Shown in pieces: positions 1 to 8,682 of a stretch of DNA of 64,000 nucleotides (its first letter is position 1; each line of letters opens with the position of its first letter). The position numbers and the translations under genes are program-made. The stretch spans positions 62,001 to 126,000 of the forward strand of contig JASMLR010000004.1 in the NCBI GenBank assembly GCA_030748575.1. The letters run 5' to 3'. The notes under the pieces are model-generated. The model was not told the origin of the DNA, did no database searches, and saw only the letters and a program-made list of their open reading frames with translations. The DNA is from Phycisphaerales bacterium. Lineage in GTDB: Bacteria; Planctomycetota; Phycisphaerae; Phycisphaerales; SM1A02.

Positions 1-1
1 G

Positions 2-1450
2 GCAGGCATCTTTGTAGGTGCTGCCGCATTCAGCGGGATGGCTGTCGCCGGTACTGGCGATGCCTCTAACGACCTGCAGTCTCGCCTTGAGGCCGCAGAA
101 GCAAAGATCGCCGAGATGTCGGCCCAGCAGAACAGCGATTGGCTCACCGAGCAGCGCAGCGAGCAGATCCGTGGCATCGTCCAGGATGTTCTCGCCGACG
201 CCGACACGCGTGCCAGTCTTCAGGGCAATGGCGCCACATCCGGCTACAACGATGGCTTCTTCGTCCAGAGTGCTGACGGCAAGTGGTCCGTCAAGATCAA
301 CGGTCTCTTCCAAGAGCGTTGGAACCTCGGTCACCAGAGCGGTGGCGGTGCGGGCTTCAACCCGGTCGATCCCGGCGGCAACTACAACACTGCCTTCGGC
401 TTCGAGACCACTCGTGCAGCGTTGAACTTCTCCGGCGAGCTCGCCGGCATTGCGTTCTACAACGCGCGTCTTGACTGGTCGCCCTACAACGGCAACACCA
501 ACGTCTACAACTTCAACGCCAACACCGGCGCTGGTCTCTCGAACGATCCGCTCGAGTGGGCCTACGGCGGCTGGCACGTCAACGACAGCATGTCGGTCCA
601 GATTGGCCGTCAGAAGTTCGATGTCATGCGAGGCTTCATGGTCAACGCTGAAGATCAGCAGGCCATCGAGCGGTCGTCCCAGACCTACTACTGGAACACC
701 TCCGCGATCACCAACGGCATCAAGCTCGTCGGCACCGGCGATCAGATGCGTTGGAACGCGATGTTCTCCAATGGTTCCGGTTCGGCGCTCGGTGGCAACG
801 CCGGCAACAACGCCTGGAACGCCAACGCGCATGGTTGGGCCGTCACGGGCCGCCTCGGCATCCTCCTGCAGGGCGACTGGAGCCAGTTCGATCGCATCGG
901 TTCGTCCAAGGGCGAGACCGACGGCATGCTCCTGGGCATTGGTGCCGGATACCTCCGGAACCAGAACCAGTCCGAGGACAACTGGATTGTCTCGGCAGAC
1001 CTCTCCTATGAGGCCGACGGCTGGAACGCCTACGGTGCTGTGACCGCCGGCAACAACAACAACACCCCTGGTGTTGCGTGGTCCCCGGAAGCCCAGGACG
1101 GCAACGATGGCACCTCCATGGGTTGGGAAGTTGGCGCTGGTTGCTACCTCGCCGAGGACACCGAGCTGTATTGCCGGTGGCAGTGGCTCTCCCCCGGCGT
1201 CGCAGCCGGCTGGGGTGGCAGCGATGGCCCGAGCTCCAAGCTCAACATCGCCACGATTGGTGTCAACCACTACATCGCGGGTCCCAACACCAAGCTCAGT
1301 GCTGACTGGAGCTGGTGCTTCACGGATCCCTCGCTCGCCAACACCATTGGTGGTGGTGCGTGGGGCTACACCGGTTGGTGGGACAGCGCTGCTGGCCAGA
1401 CCACTGGCAGCCTCTGGCTCCTTCGGACCCAGCTGCAGATCAGCTTCTGA
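2..1450 (+). CDS. Outer-membrane porin, 5' end missing
   Basis: The reading frame is open from the first bases of the window, so the true start lies upstream. The visible beginning (AGIFVGAAAFSG.AVA) reads as the end of a signal peptide cleaved near AVA. About 50 residues of coiled coil follow (LQSRLEAAEAKIAEM), then a Gly/Asn/Trp-rich stretch of alternating residues typical of a beta barrel. The last residues, LQLQISF-like, end in Phe, the usual C-terminal recognition signal for outer-membrane assembly. This coiled-coil-plus-barrel layout matches porins of the OprP/OprO or SLH-porin type seen in planctomycetes (family knowledge). Substrate cannot be told. A strong terminator follows 33 bp downstream. 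Confidence 0.8.
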   Translation, partial: AGIFVGAAAFSGMAVAGTGDASNDLQSRLEAAEAKIAEMSAQQNSDWLTEQRSEQIRGIVQDVLADADTRASLQGNGATSGYNDGFFVQSADGKWSVKINGLFQERWNLGHQSGGGAGFNPVDPGGNYNTAFGFETTRAALNFSGELAGIAFYNARLDWSPYNGNTNVYNFNANTGAGLSNDPLEWAYGGWHVNDSMSVQIGRQKFDVMRGFMVNAEDQQAIERSSQTYYWNTSAITNGIKLVGTGDQMRWNAMFSNGSGSALGGNAGNNAWNANAHGWAVTGRLGILLQGDWSQFDRIGSSKGETDGMLLGIGAGYLRNQNQSEDNWIVSADLSYEADGWNAYGAVTAGNNNNTPGVAWSPEAQDGNDGTSMGWEVGAGCYLAEDTELYCRWQWLSPGVAAGWGGSDGPSSKLNIATIGVNHYIAGPNTKLSADWSWCFTDPSLANTIGGGAWGYTGWWDSAAGQTTGSLWLLRTQLQISF

Positions 1451-1483
1451 TCTGACCTGCTGAGTTCACTGATCTGATCTTCA

Positions 1484-1515
1484 CAGCCCCCTCGGCCGCA
1501 TGGCCGAGGGGGCTG
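1484..1515 (+). terminator. Rho-independent terminator of the porin gene
   Basis: A perfect 14-bp GC-rich stem (CAGCCCCCTCGGCC / GGCCGAGGGGGCTG) closes a 4-nt loop GCAT and is followed by TTCTT. It sits just after the porin stop codon. Confidence 0.85.
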
Positions 1516-1517
1516 TT

Positions 1518-1549
1518 CTTGTGAGGCCCATGTCTTGTGAGGCCCATGC
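1518..1549 (+). repeat. 16-bp tandem duplication
   Basis: The unit CTTGTGAGGCCCATGT at 1518-1533 is repeated at 1534-1549 with one change (final T to C). It lies between the porin terminator and the next gene. It is one of several 12-16 bp tandem duplications in this window. Confidence 0.8.
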
Positions 1550-1588
1550 TGCTGCGGCCGGCCGCCTGTGGCCGAGGTACCATCCGGC

Positions 1589-2794
1589 ATGGCACTTCCA
1601 AGTCAATCAATGTCCGGTGGAGGTCGAGGCCGCTCGATGATGTCGAGCCGCCGCAAGCGCCGCCGAGGGGGTCCCTTCCTGATGGTGCTGGTGCTCGCGG
1701 CGATCGCAGCGGCCACGTGGTGGCTGTGGCCCGAGGACCGAAGCCCGAGCGAGCCTCCCGAGGCCGGCGTCTCCGATCCGATGGCGGAGGTGTCGGCTCC
1801 GGACCGCGGCGATGCGGCGACGCGTTCAGCGCGGCTGCATCCCCAGAGTTCGCCGCCCGTGGCCACCACGTCGCCGCCGGCCGCTGAGCCTGCCCCGCCG
1901 CCTGCGCTGCCGCCCGCGCCGCAGGCAGCGGCCACCCGGACGCCGCCCGTGGCAACTGACCCTCCGGCCGCCACGCCGCCGGCGGATACGCCTGCCCCGC
2001 AGGCCCCGCCCGCTGCCGCAGCCACGCCCGAGCCCACCGTCTACGACGAGGCGGCCGAACGCATCCGCGATGGCGATCCGGTGGGGGCCCGGCTGCTGCT
2101 CAGCCAGGCTCTCAGAGGGGCGGCGTCAGGGCCCGAGGCCGCAGACCTTCGCGCAACCCTGACCGTCATGAACGACGGGATGATCTTCGGACCACAGGTG
2201 ACGCCCGGGGATCCCTTCACCAGGCTGTACAAGATTCGCCCGGGCGACGCCCTCTCTCGGGTGGTGAGCAACGAAGGCGTCAAGACGAACTGGCGATTTG
2301 TGCAGCGGGTCAACGGCATCAAGGATCCAGGCAAGCTCCGGGTCGGCCAGCAGATCAAACTCGTGCAAGGCCCGTTCCATGCCGAGGTCGACCGCGGCGG
2401 CCACCGCATCGACCTGTGGCTCGGGGAGGGTGATGACGCGGTCTACATTCGAAGCCTCCCGGTCGGACTCGGTGAGTTCGACTCGACCCCTCGCGGGTCG
2501 TTTCGCGTTCGCCGTGGCGGCAAAATGGTGAACCCATCGTGGACAAACCCGCGAACCGGCGAGCGGTATGCAGCCGATGACCCGGAGAATCCCATCGGTG
2601 AGTATTGGATTGGCCTAGACGGCATCGATGCGCACAACCTGCAGGAGCAGGGCTTCGGGATCCACGGCACGATCGAACCGGACTCCATCGGTCAGGATCG
2701 GTCCATGGGGTGCGTGCGACTGGCTGACGACGATATTGCGCTGGTGTATGAGATGCTGACGGAAGGCAACAGCATCGTGCTTGTCAGCGAGTAG
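1589..2794 (+). CDS. LysM-containing L,D-transpeptidase (YkuD family)
   Basis: Predicted to cross-link peptidoglycan or attach proteins to it in the periplasm. A basic N-terminus (SRRKRRRGG) is followed by one membrane segment (about residues 30-48), a long Pro/Ala-rich linker, a LysM domain (LYKIRPGDALSRVV...LRVGQQIKL) and a C-terminal YkuD domain. The catalytic motif is intact: H359 in FGIHGT and C375 in SMGCVRL. The start at 1589 is chosen because a TACCAT hexamer at 1578-1583 lies just upstream; ATGs at 1610 and 1637 are also possible. Length 401 aa. The family call is firm, the exact start is not. Confidence 0.88.
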   Translation: MALPSQSMSGGGRGRSMMSSRRKRRRGGPFLMVLVLAAIAAATWWLWPEDRSPSEPPEAGVSDPMAEVSAPDRGDAATRSARLHPQSSPPVATTSPPAAEPAPPPALPPAPQAAATRTPPVATDPPAATPPADTPAPQAPPAAAATPEPTVYDEAAERIRDGDPVGARLLLSQALRGAASGPEAADLRATLTVMNDGMIFGPQVTPGDPFTRLYKIRPGDALSRVVSNEGVKTNWRFVQRVNGIKDPGKLRVGQQIKLVQGPFHAEVDRGGHRIDLWLGEGDDAVYIRSLPVGLGEFDSTPRGSFRVRRGGKMVNPSWTNPRTGERYAADDPENPIGEYWIGLDGIDAHNLQEQGFGIHGTIEPDSIGQDRSMGCVRLADDDIALVYEMLTEGNSIVLVSE

Positions 2795-2802
2795 GGGGTG
2801 GG

Positions 2803-3366
2803 TCAGCCTCCGATGACCACGGCCACCTCGACGTCGTGGGGCTCACGTACGACGCGTTCCACGAGCTGCTGTACGAAGCACACGCCGATGGTGGGGCAGG
2901 CGACCGTGTCCAGATAGCGGTCATAGAAGCCGGCGCCGCGGCCCAGCCGCCCGCCGGAGGCGTCGAAGGCGACGCCTGGGACGAGCACGGCCGCCAGATC
3001 CTCAGCAGCGGCGGCTCGGCCGTTCCGCGGCTCAAGGACGCCGTGGTCCCGCCGCTCGAAGGCATCATCGTCAAGCGACCCGACCACGGCTGCCTGCATC
3101 TGACGGGCTGCCCAGTTGGTGACCGGCACGGCCACCCGCCCGCCTGCTTCCTGCCATGCCCGCATGGCTGGCCGTGGGTCGATTTCGTCTGCGAGCGCCA
3201 TGTAGCCCAGCAGCACGCCGCCGGCGTCCGCGAGGCCCGCCAGCGGCCCCTCACCCTGCCAGAGCGCGCCCGTGAGCCGTGACGCCGCGGCGCGGCGCTC
3301 CTGCGGCGTGAGGGCGGCGACCGCGGCTCGCACCCGAGCCCGCATGGCAGCCTTCGCGTCGCTCAC
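2803..3366 (-). CDS. fau: 5-formyltetrahydrofolate cyclo-ligase
   Basis: Converts 5-formyl-THF to 5,10-methenyl-THF using ATP, in the cytoplasm. The family signature is clear: LVPGVAFDASGGRLGRGAGF followed by YDRYL near residues 133-157, with a basic N-terminal helix (MSDAKAAMRARVRAAV). Length 187 aa is normal. It starts with GTG, overlapping the stop of rarA by 4 bp (GTGA), so it is translationally coupled and in the same operon. Pairing of a folate salvage enzyme with rarA is probably positional rather than functional. Confidence 0.9.
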   Translation of the reverse strand: MSDAKAAMRARVRAAVAALTPQERRAAASRLTGALWQGEGPLAGLADAGGVLLGYMALADEIDPRPAMRAWQEAGGRVAVPVTNWAARQMQAAVVGSLDDDAFERRDHGVLEPRNGRAAAAEDLAAVLVPGVAFDASGGRLGRGAGFYDRYLDTVACPTIGVCFVQQLVERVVREPHDVEVAVVIGG

Positions 3367-4661
3367 GGATCCTCCCGGGCAAGCCGCTGCTTGAGCGTCG
3401 CCTCAAACCCGTGGTCGCTCGGCGTGTAGTACGACGGTTCGCGGCTGTCCGAGCCCGGGTTGATGTTGTTCATGGCTGCTGCCGCGGCGGGATTGTCGTG
3501 GGCGTAGATGTAGCCCTCGCCATAGCCGAGTTCAGCGGCGCCACGCGTCTGCCCGCTTCGCAGGTGCGCCGGCACCTCGATGCCGGGAAGGTCTCGAACG
3601 GCCGCCCGGGCCGCCCAGATGGCCGCGGCGGCACTGTTGGACTTCGGGCATGTGGCCAGGTACAGCACCAGATTGGAAAGCGTGAGTTCAGCCTCGGGCA
3701 TGCCGATCCGCTCAACAATGTCCCAGGCCGCCGCCGCGAGTTGCATGGCCTGCGGAGAGGCCAGGCCCACGTCCTCACTGGCGAGAATCGCCAGCCGCCG
3801 GCAGATGAATCGGGGGTCCTCGCCCGCCTCCAGAAGGACGGCAAGCCAGTGGATGGACGCGTCTGCGTCGCTGGCTCGAATGCACTTGATCAACGCGCTG
3901 GCGAGGTCGTAGTGCTGGTCTCCGCTTCGGTCGAACCGGCGGCCTCGCGCGCCGATGGCCTGCGAGGCCGCCTCACTGGAGATGCGTCCGTCCGCCTCCA
4001 GATGGGCTGCCAGTTCAAGCGCCGCGAGCGCTCGGCGGGCATCGCCCTCGCACCGATCCGCGAGCAGATCACGCGCCTCGCCGCTCAGGGCGCGGCCCTG
4101 AAGGAGTTCGTCGGTGGCCATCGCCCGGTTGAGTACCTCCGCAATGTCCTCGGGCCGGAGTTGATGCAACTGCATGAGCGTGGCGCGGCTGATGAGGGCG
4201 TCGTTGACGGTGTAGTAGGGGTTCTCGGTCGTCGCCCCGATCAGGGACACGATGCCCCGCTCAACGTCGCCCAGCAGCACGTCCTGCTGGCTCCTGGAGA
4301 ACCGGTGAATCTCGTCGAGAAAGAGCACGGTCGCCACGCCACCGTCCTCGATCCGCCGCCGCGATGCCTCGAGGATCTCTCGAATCTGTTTCACCCCGAT
4401 GGTTGCGGCATTGGCCGATGTCAGCGGTCGTTCACTTTCTCTCGCCACGACCTCGGCCAGGGTCGTCTTGCCCGTGCCCGGCGGCCCCCACAAGATGAGC
4501 GAGCCCACCCGCCGGCTCTGGACGATCTTCCGAAGGAGTCCCCCCTCGCCCACCAGATGAGGTTGCCCGACAACCTCGTCCAGTGTCCGTGGTCGGAGCC
4601 TCGCGGCCAGGGGCCGAGCACCGTCAACCCGCTCCTGAATATCGCCTGACCACAGGTGCAT
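3363..4661 (-). CDS. rarA: Replication-associated recombination protein A (AAA+ ATPase)
   Basis: RarA/MgsA acts at stalled replication forks. The Walker A motif (LWGPPGTGKTTLAE), Walker B (LFLDEIHRF), sensor-1 region (LIGATTENPYY) and the C-terminal tetramerisation region (GEGYIYAHDNP) are all present; 432 aa is the family length. ATG at 4661 is preferred: a TAGGCT hexamer ends 6 nt upstream, whereas it would end only 3 nt before the in-frame GTG at 4664. The gene is divergent from glmS with only 42 bp between starts. Confidence 0.93.
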   Translation of the reverse strand: MHLWSGDIQERVDGARPLAARLRPRTLDEVVGQPHLVGEGGLLRKIVQSRRVGSLILWGPPGTGKTTLAEVVARESERPLTSANAATIGVKQIREILEASRRRIEDGGVATVLFLDEIHRFSRSQQDVLLGDVERGIVSLIGATTENPYYTVNDALISRATLMQLHQLRPEDIAEVLNRAMATDELLQGRALSGEARDLLADRCEGDARRALAALELAAHLEADGRISSEAASQAIGARGRRFDRSGDQHYDLASALIKCIRASDADASIHWLAVLLEAGEDPRFICRRLAILASEDVGLASPQAMQLAAAAWDIVERIGMPEAELTLSNLVLYLATCPKSNSAAAAIWAARAAVRDLPGIEVPAHLRSGQTRGAAELGYGEGYIYAHDNPAAAAAMNNINPGSDSREPSYYTPSDHGFEATLKQRLAREDP

Positions 4662-4667
4662 CACGGG

Positions 4668-4696
4668 AGCCTACCAGCACCGGCGTGACCTACAAT
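4668..4696. promoter_or_regulatory. Back-to-back -10 boxes of rarA and glmS (leaderless type)
   Basis: TAGGCT on the minus strand (4673-4668) is 6 nt from the rarA ATG; TACAAT on the plus strand (4691-4696) is 7 nt from the glmS ATG. Neither start has a Shine-Dalgarno and no good -35 is visible. Transcription starting about 6-7 nt after each box would begin at or next to the start codon. Confidence 0.5.
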
Positions 4697-4703
4697 GCCG
4701 CCC

Positions 4704-6539
4704 ATGTGCGGAATCGTCGCCTACATCGGCTCCGAGCAGGCCCGCCCGGTCCTGCTGGAGGGATTGAAACGGCTCGAGTACCGGGGGTATGACTCGGCTG
4801 GTGTGGCCATACTCAATGGGGGTCTGCACGTGGCCCGCACCGTGGGCCGCGTCCGCGCGCTTGAGCAGCAGATTGACGGGGACGATCACTTCGATGGGAC
4901 GATTGGCATCGCCCATACGCGGTGGGCGACCCATGGCGGGGTGACGGAGCAGAATGCGCATCCGCATCGTGACGACGCCTCGAACGGGCACGGCATCGTG
5001 CTGGTCCACAACGGCATCATTGAGAATCATGCGGCCCTCCGGACCTACTTGCTGGGCAAGGGGCATACGTTCGCGTCCGAGACGGACACGGAGGTGCTTA
5101 CGCATCTGATCGGTGAACTGTACGAGGGTGATCTGGCCGCAGCGGTGCGGGCGGCAGTCCGTGAAGTTGAAGGCGCCTATGCCATTGCGGTGATCTGTGA
5201 GCAGGAGCCCGATGTACTCATCGCGGCGCGGCGCGGCTCGCCACTCCTGATCGGTGTGAGTGAACATGGATACATCGTCGCGTCCGACGCGCAGGCCATC
5301 GTCGGGCACACCAGCCGCGTGGCCGATCTGGATGAGGAAATCGTAGCTCGCATCACGCGAGATTCATTCCACACAGCCGACCTTGACAACGTGCAGGTCA
5401 CACCCCGACTTCGGGAACTTGAGGTCAGTCTCGACGAGATCGAACTGGGTGGCTATCCGCACTACATGCTCAAGGAGATCATGGAGCAGCCCCAGGCGGT
5501 GCGGCGATGTCTGCGTGGTCGGCTCAACAGCAAGGAAGGCGAAATCATTCTGGGCGGTCTGAGCGACCACGCGCGGGAGCTTGTCCGGTGCCGCCGGGTG
5601 GTCTTCCTTGGCCAAGGCACCGCACTGCACGCCGGCATGCTCGGGGAGTATCTGGTTGAAGATCTTGCAAAGGTGCCCTCTGAGACGGACTTTGCCAGCG
5701 AGTTCAGATACCGCAATCCGATCATGGAGGAGGGCACCGTTGTCGTAGCCGTCAGCCAGTCCGGCGAAACGGCCGACACGCTTGCCGGCGTGCGTGAAGC
5801 GGGGGAGCGGGGGGCGCTCACGCTCGGGCTCATCAATGTCGTCGGGTCGTCCATTTCAGGCACGACCGACGCCGGCGTGTATCTGCGGGTCGGGCCCGAA
5901 GTTGGCGTCGCGTCTACGAAGGCGTTTCTCGGGCAGGTGACGGCGGCGACGATGTTCGCGTTGTTCCTGGGTCGAAGGCGATTCCTGTCAAACTCGCAGT
6001 CCATCAGCCTGATCGCGGCGCTCGAGAGTATGCCCGACAAGATCGAGCGTGCCTGCAGCCTTGGCGATGAGGCCCTGCGAGTGGCCGAGCGGCATGTCCA
6101 CCGCGACAACTGGCTCTTCCTTGGCCGCGGCTTCAATTATCCGGTGGCCCTTGAAGGCGCACTCAAGCTCAAGGAGATCTCCTACATCCACGCAGAAGGC
6201 ATGCCAGCTGCGGAGATGAAGCACGGGCCGATTGCGCTCATCGACGAGGGGATGCCGGCCGTGTTCATTGCGACGCGGAACAGCCAGTACCGCAAGGTTC
6301 TCTCGAACATTGAAGAGGTCAAGAGCCGCGGAGCGAATGTGATTGCGGTCGCAACCGAGGGCGACGATGAGATCACAGCGATCGCAGATGACGTGTTCTT
6401 CGTGCCCGACGCGCCCGATCCACTGCAGCCGCTCCTGACGATTGTGCCGCTGCAATTGCTGGCCTATCACGCAGCGCTCCTGCGTGGCCATGATGTCGAT
6501 AAGCCCCGAAATCTCGCCAAGAGTGTGACGGTGGAGTGA
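4704..6539 (+). CDS. glmS: Glutamine--fructose-6-phosphate aminotransferase (isomerizing)
   Basis: Makes glucosamine-6-phosphate from fructose-6-phosphate and glutamine, the entry step to UDP-GlcNAc and peptidoglycan. ATG at 4704 is chosen over 4695 because it puts the glutaminase nucleophile at Cys2 (MCGIVAYIG), as the family requires. The Ntn glutaminase domain (RGYDSAG, HTRWATHG, HNGIIEN) is followed by two SIS domains (VSQSGETADT; GRGFNYPVALEGALKLKEIS) and the conserved end LAKSVTVE. Length 611 aa. The 3' end overlaps folP by 4 bp. No glmS ribozyme is present: only 42 bp separate it from rarA. Confidence 0.97.
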   Translation: MCGIVAYIGSEQARPVLLEGLKRLEYRGYDSAGVAILNGGLHVARTVGRVRALEQQIDGDDHFDGTIGIAHTRWATHGGVTEQNAHPHRDDASNGHGIVLVHNGIIENHAALRTYLLGKGHTFASETDTEVLTHLIGELYEGDLAAAVRAAVREVEGAYAIAVICEQEPDVLIAARRGSPLLIGVSEHGYIVASDAQAIVGHTSRVADLDEEIVARITRDSFHTADLDNVQVTPRLRELEVSLDEIELGGYPHYMLKEIMEQPQAVRRCLRGRLNSKEGEIILGGLSDHARELVRCRRVVFLGQGTALHAGMLGEYLVEDLAKVPSETDFASEFRYRNPIMEEGTVVVAVSQSGETADTLAGVREAGERGALTLGLINVVGSSISGTTDAGVYLRVGPEVGVASTKAFLGQVTAATMFALFLGRRRFLSNSQSISLIAALESMPDKIERACSLGDEALRVAERHVHRDNWLFLGRGFNYPVALEGALKLKEISYIHAEGMPAAEMKHGPIALIDEGMPAVFIATRNSQYRKVLSNIEEVKSRGANVIAVATEGDDEITAIADDVFFVPDAPDPLQPLLTIVPLQLLAYHAALLRGHDVDKPRNLAKSVTVE

Positions 6540-7405
6540 CCGCGGCGGCTCACTGGCGGATCGGACCCGACCGCACGCTTGATCTGAGCGAGCCACGGGT
6601 CATGGGCATTCTCAATGTGACGCCGGATTCCTTTAGCGACGGCGGCTCGTATGCGGACCCCCGTGCTGCCACCGACCGCGCCAGCGCGATGGTGGAGGCG
6701 GGCGCCGCGATCATCGACATTGGCGGCGAGTCGACCAGGCCTGGCGCCGACCGCGTCTCCGCCGCGGCGCAGATGGATCGGGTCATCCCCGTCGTCGAAG
6801 CGATCCGCGGCCGGTGCGATGTCGCCCTCAGTATCGACACGACGCGCGCCGCCGTTGCCGCGGCCGCGCTCGACGCCGGCGCCGACATCATCAACGATGT
6901 GTCGGCCGGTCTGGAAGACGAGGCGATGTTCCCGTTGGCAGCGGCCCGTGGCTGCGGACTGGTGCTCATGCATCGCTTGTGCCCGCCCGACCAGGACAGT
7001 TGGAGCACGGCGTACGAGGCCCCCCCGGAGTACGGGGGCCAGGTGGTCGCTGTCGTTCGAGCCTGGCTGCTGGAGCGGGCGGCCCGGGCCGAGGGACTGG
7101 GCGTCGCGGCCGACTCGATCTGCCTGGATCCCGGGCTGGGCTTCGGCAAGAGCGTGTCGCAGAACTGGCAACTGATTGCGGGGGGGAAGGCCCTGCTGGC
7201 CGCCGGGTACCCCGTCCTCACGGGCGCCAGCAGGAAGTCGTTCGTCGGGGCCGTCGCAGGCATCGATGAGCCGGCGGATCGGGATGCGGCATCGGCCGTG
7301 GCGGCAGCGGTCCAGGCGGCAGCAGGGGTGCAGGTGCTTCGCGCGCATGACGTGGCGGCGACCGTTGCCGCCGCTGCGCTGGCCTCGGGCGGCGAGCGAT
7401 CCTGA
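6536..7405 (+). CDS. folP: Dihydropteroate synthase
   Basis: Condenses p-aminobenzoate with 6-hydroxymethyl-dihydropterin pyrophosphate in folate synthesis. All family motifs are in order: GILNVTPDSFSDGG, GGESTRPG, SIDTTRAAVA, DIINDVSAG, LMH, DPGLGFGK, TGASRKSF and the C-terminal RAHDV. It starts with GTG overlapping the glmS stop (GTGA), so glmS and folP form a translationally coupled pair. Length 289 aa is normal. Confidence 0.96.
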   Translation: MTAAAHWRIGPDRTLDLSEPRVMGILNVTPDSFSDGGSYADPRAATDRASAMVEAGAAIIDIGGESTRPGADRVSAAAQMDRVIPVVEAIRGRCDVALSIDTTRAAVAAAALDAGADIINDVSAGLEDEAMFPLAAARGCGLVLMHRLCPPDQDSWSTAYEAPPEYGGQVVAVVRAWLLERAARAEGLGVAADSICLDPGLGFGKSVSQNWQLIAGGKALLAAGYPVLTGASRKSFVGAVAGIDEPADRDAASAVAAAVQAAAGVQVLRAHDVAATVAAAALASGGERS

Positions 7406-7535
7406 CACGCCCGAAGGTCGCAGATCGTCGCCCGATCCTCCCCGCGGTCACGTCCGAGCCCCTGACCGGCCCCCCTCGGCGACGGTATCATTCGGCCTTT
7501 CCCGCAAAGTTCCCTCAACCCTTCAGGAGTTTCCC

Positions 7536-7865
7536 ATGGCCAGCGATGCCGTCATGACCTTCAGCGATGCCACCTGGGACCAGGACGTCTTGCAGAGCGA
7601 CGTGCCAGTCCTCGTGGACTTCTGGGCCGAGTGGTGCCAGCCTTGCAAACTGCTCAGCCTCACCATCGACGCCCTCGCGGCCGACTATGAGGGGCAGGCC
7701 AGAATCGGCAAGATGAACATCGAAGACAACCGCGTGAAGGCGGTGGAGTTGAACGTCAACCGGATTCCCACCGTGATGATCTTCAAGGGTGGTCAGATGG
7801 TGAAGAGCATCCAAGGCCTGAACAACAAGCAGTTGTACGCCGAGGCCCTCGACGCAGTCATGTGA
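7536..7865 (+). CDS. Thioredoxin
   Basis: Small cytoplasmic thiol-disulfide oxidoreductase, 109 aa. The active site is WCQPC (C34, C37), with Gln in place of the usual Gly; the cis-Pro loop (RIPTVMIF) and the C-terminal Gly motif are kept. The usual Pro in the helix after the active site is missing (KLLSLTIDAL). The start follows an AGGAG at 7525-7529 with a 6-nt spacer, so the long in-frame extension upstream into folP is rejected. The Gln variant may shift the redox potential (inference). Confidence 0.92.
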   Translation: MASDAVMTFSDATWDQDVLQSDVPVLVDFWAEWCQPCKLLSLTIDALAADYEGQARIGKMNIEDNRVKAVELNVNRIPTVMIFKGGQMVKSIQGLNNKQLYAEALDAVM

Positions 7866-7880
7866 CCCGGCGGCCGGGCC

Positions 7881-7889
7881 TGCTATCAT
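7881..7889 (+). promoter_or_regulatory. Extended -10 promoter of tRNA-Ala
   Basis: TGCTATCAT is an extended -10 element (TGn + TATCAT) 25 bp upstream of the tRNA. The same layout, TGCTATGAT, occurs upstream of rmlB. Confidence 0.5.
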
Positions 7890-7914
7890 GCCCGGTCCAC
7901 AATCGCAGATCCAC

Positions 7915-7987
7915 GGGGCCGTAGCTCAGTTGGGAGAGCGCCTGCATGGCATGCAGGAGGTCGTCGGTTCAAGCCCGATCGGCTCCA
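7915..7987 (+). tRNA. tRNA-Ala (GGC)
   Basis: A 73-nt cloverleaf can be drawn: acceptor GGGGCCG / CGGCTCC (one G-U pair) with discriminator A, D-arm GCTC/GAGC, anticodon stem CCTGC/GCAGG with loop ATGGCAT, and T-arm GTCGG-TTCAAGC-CCGAT. Anticodon GGC reads Ala codons GCC and GCT. CCA is not encoded. It marks the left edge of the AT-richer glycan island. Confidence 0.95.
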
Positions 7988-8154
7988 TTCCGTTTCCCTC
8001 ACCGGAAGCACTCGAAAGTCCATCCGTGGCAATGTGTACGCCAAGCGTTGCAAGCACGTCGTGCACTTGGACATCGCCAGCAATTGATCTCGATCGGTTT
8101 TACTGAATTCACTTTCAACAGCGTTGAAGTCGCCTTCATGGCGAAGGGACTCAG

Positions 8155-8682
8155 ATGAATCGACGTTTCCTCATCATCTTGGCCGCGGCATACGTAGTTG
8201 CAGTTGTCGTTGGAAGTTGGATGATCTTGTCAGTTGACGGGAGGGTAATGCAAGGCCCGTGGGAGCAGACAACAACAGGTCTTTATGTCGCTGAGTCTGA
8301 TGAAGATGGGTTCTCCCTATCGGCACGCTGCACCTATTGTCTTCAGCCGCTCCACGAACTGCCCATCACGCGAATACGACTACTCGAGCAACATTCGAAC
8401 GATGTTTTGTGGCAAGCCTCGGCCCTGCCATCAGCAATGACGTTCGGTATTGAGCCGCCAGACGTTTTGAGTGGCCCCCATGTCTTCCTGCAAGGCATTG
8501 AGCCAGGTGTACGTCTTCGCTTGGAAATCGAAGTTGACAACCAGATAGTAGAGGCGTCCGCGTTGCCGGCAGTTAGTCTCTTGTGGCAAGGCAAGCAGCT
8601 TCATTCATGGATGAAGTGGAATGATCGGGAACCTGCGGCCTCATCGACGGATCATCTCGAAGCACCGCCCACAGTACGCTGA
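8155..8682 (+). CDS. Hypothetical membrane-anchored protein
   Basis: Not recognised. One N-terminal membrane segment (residues 4-25, FLIILAAAYVVAVVVGSWMI) leads into a roughly 150-aa extracytoplasmic domain with a single CxxC (CTYC) and a beta-rich look. A GAAGGGA sits 6 nt upstream of the ATG. Its last 110 bp run convergently through the 3' end of the GT87 gene. Codon use is less GC-biased than the housekeeping genes, consistent with an imported island. Confidence 0.6.
   Translation: MNRRFLIILAAAYVVAVVVGSWMILSVDGRVMQGPWEQTTTGLYVAESDEDGFSLSARCTYCLQPLHELPITRIRLLEQHSNDVLWQASALPSAMTFGIEPPDVLSGPHVFLQGIEPGVRLRLEIEVDNQIVEASALPAVSLLWQGKQLHSWMKWNDREPAASSTDHLEAPPTVR

Noticed and set aside
4662-4703. 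glmS ribozyme or other leader upstream of glmS
   Set aside because: Only 42 bp separate the divergent starts, too short for the ribozyme.
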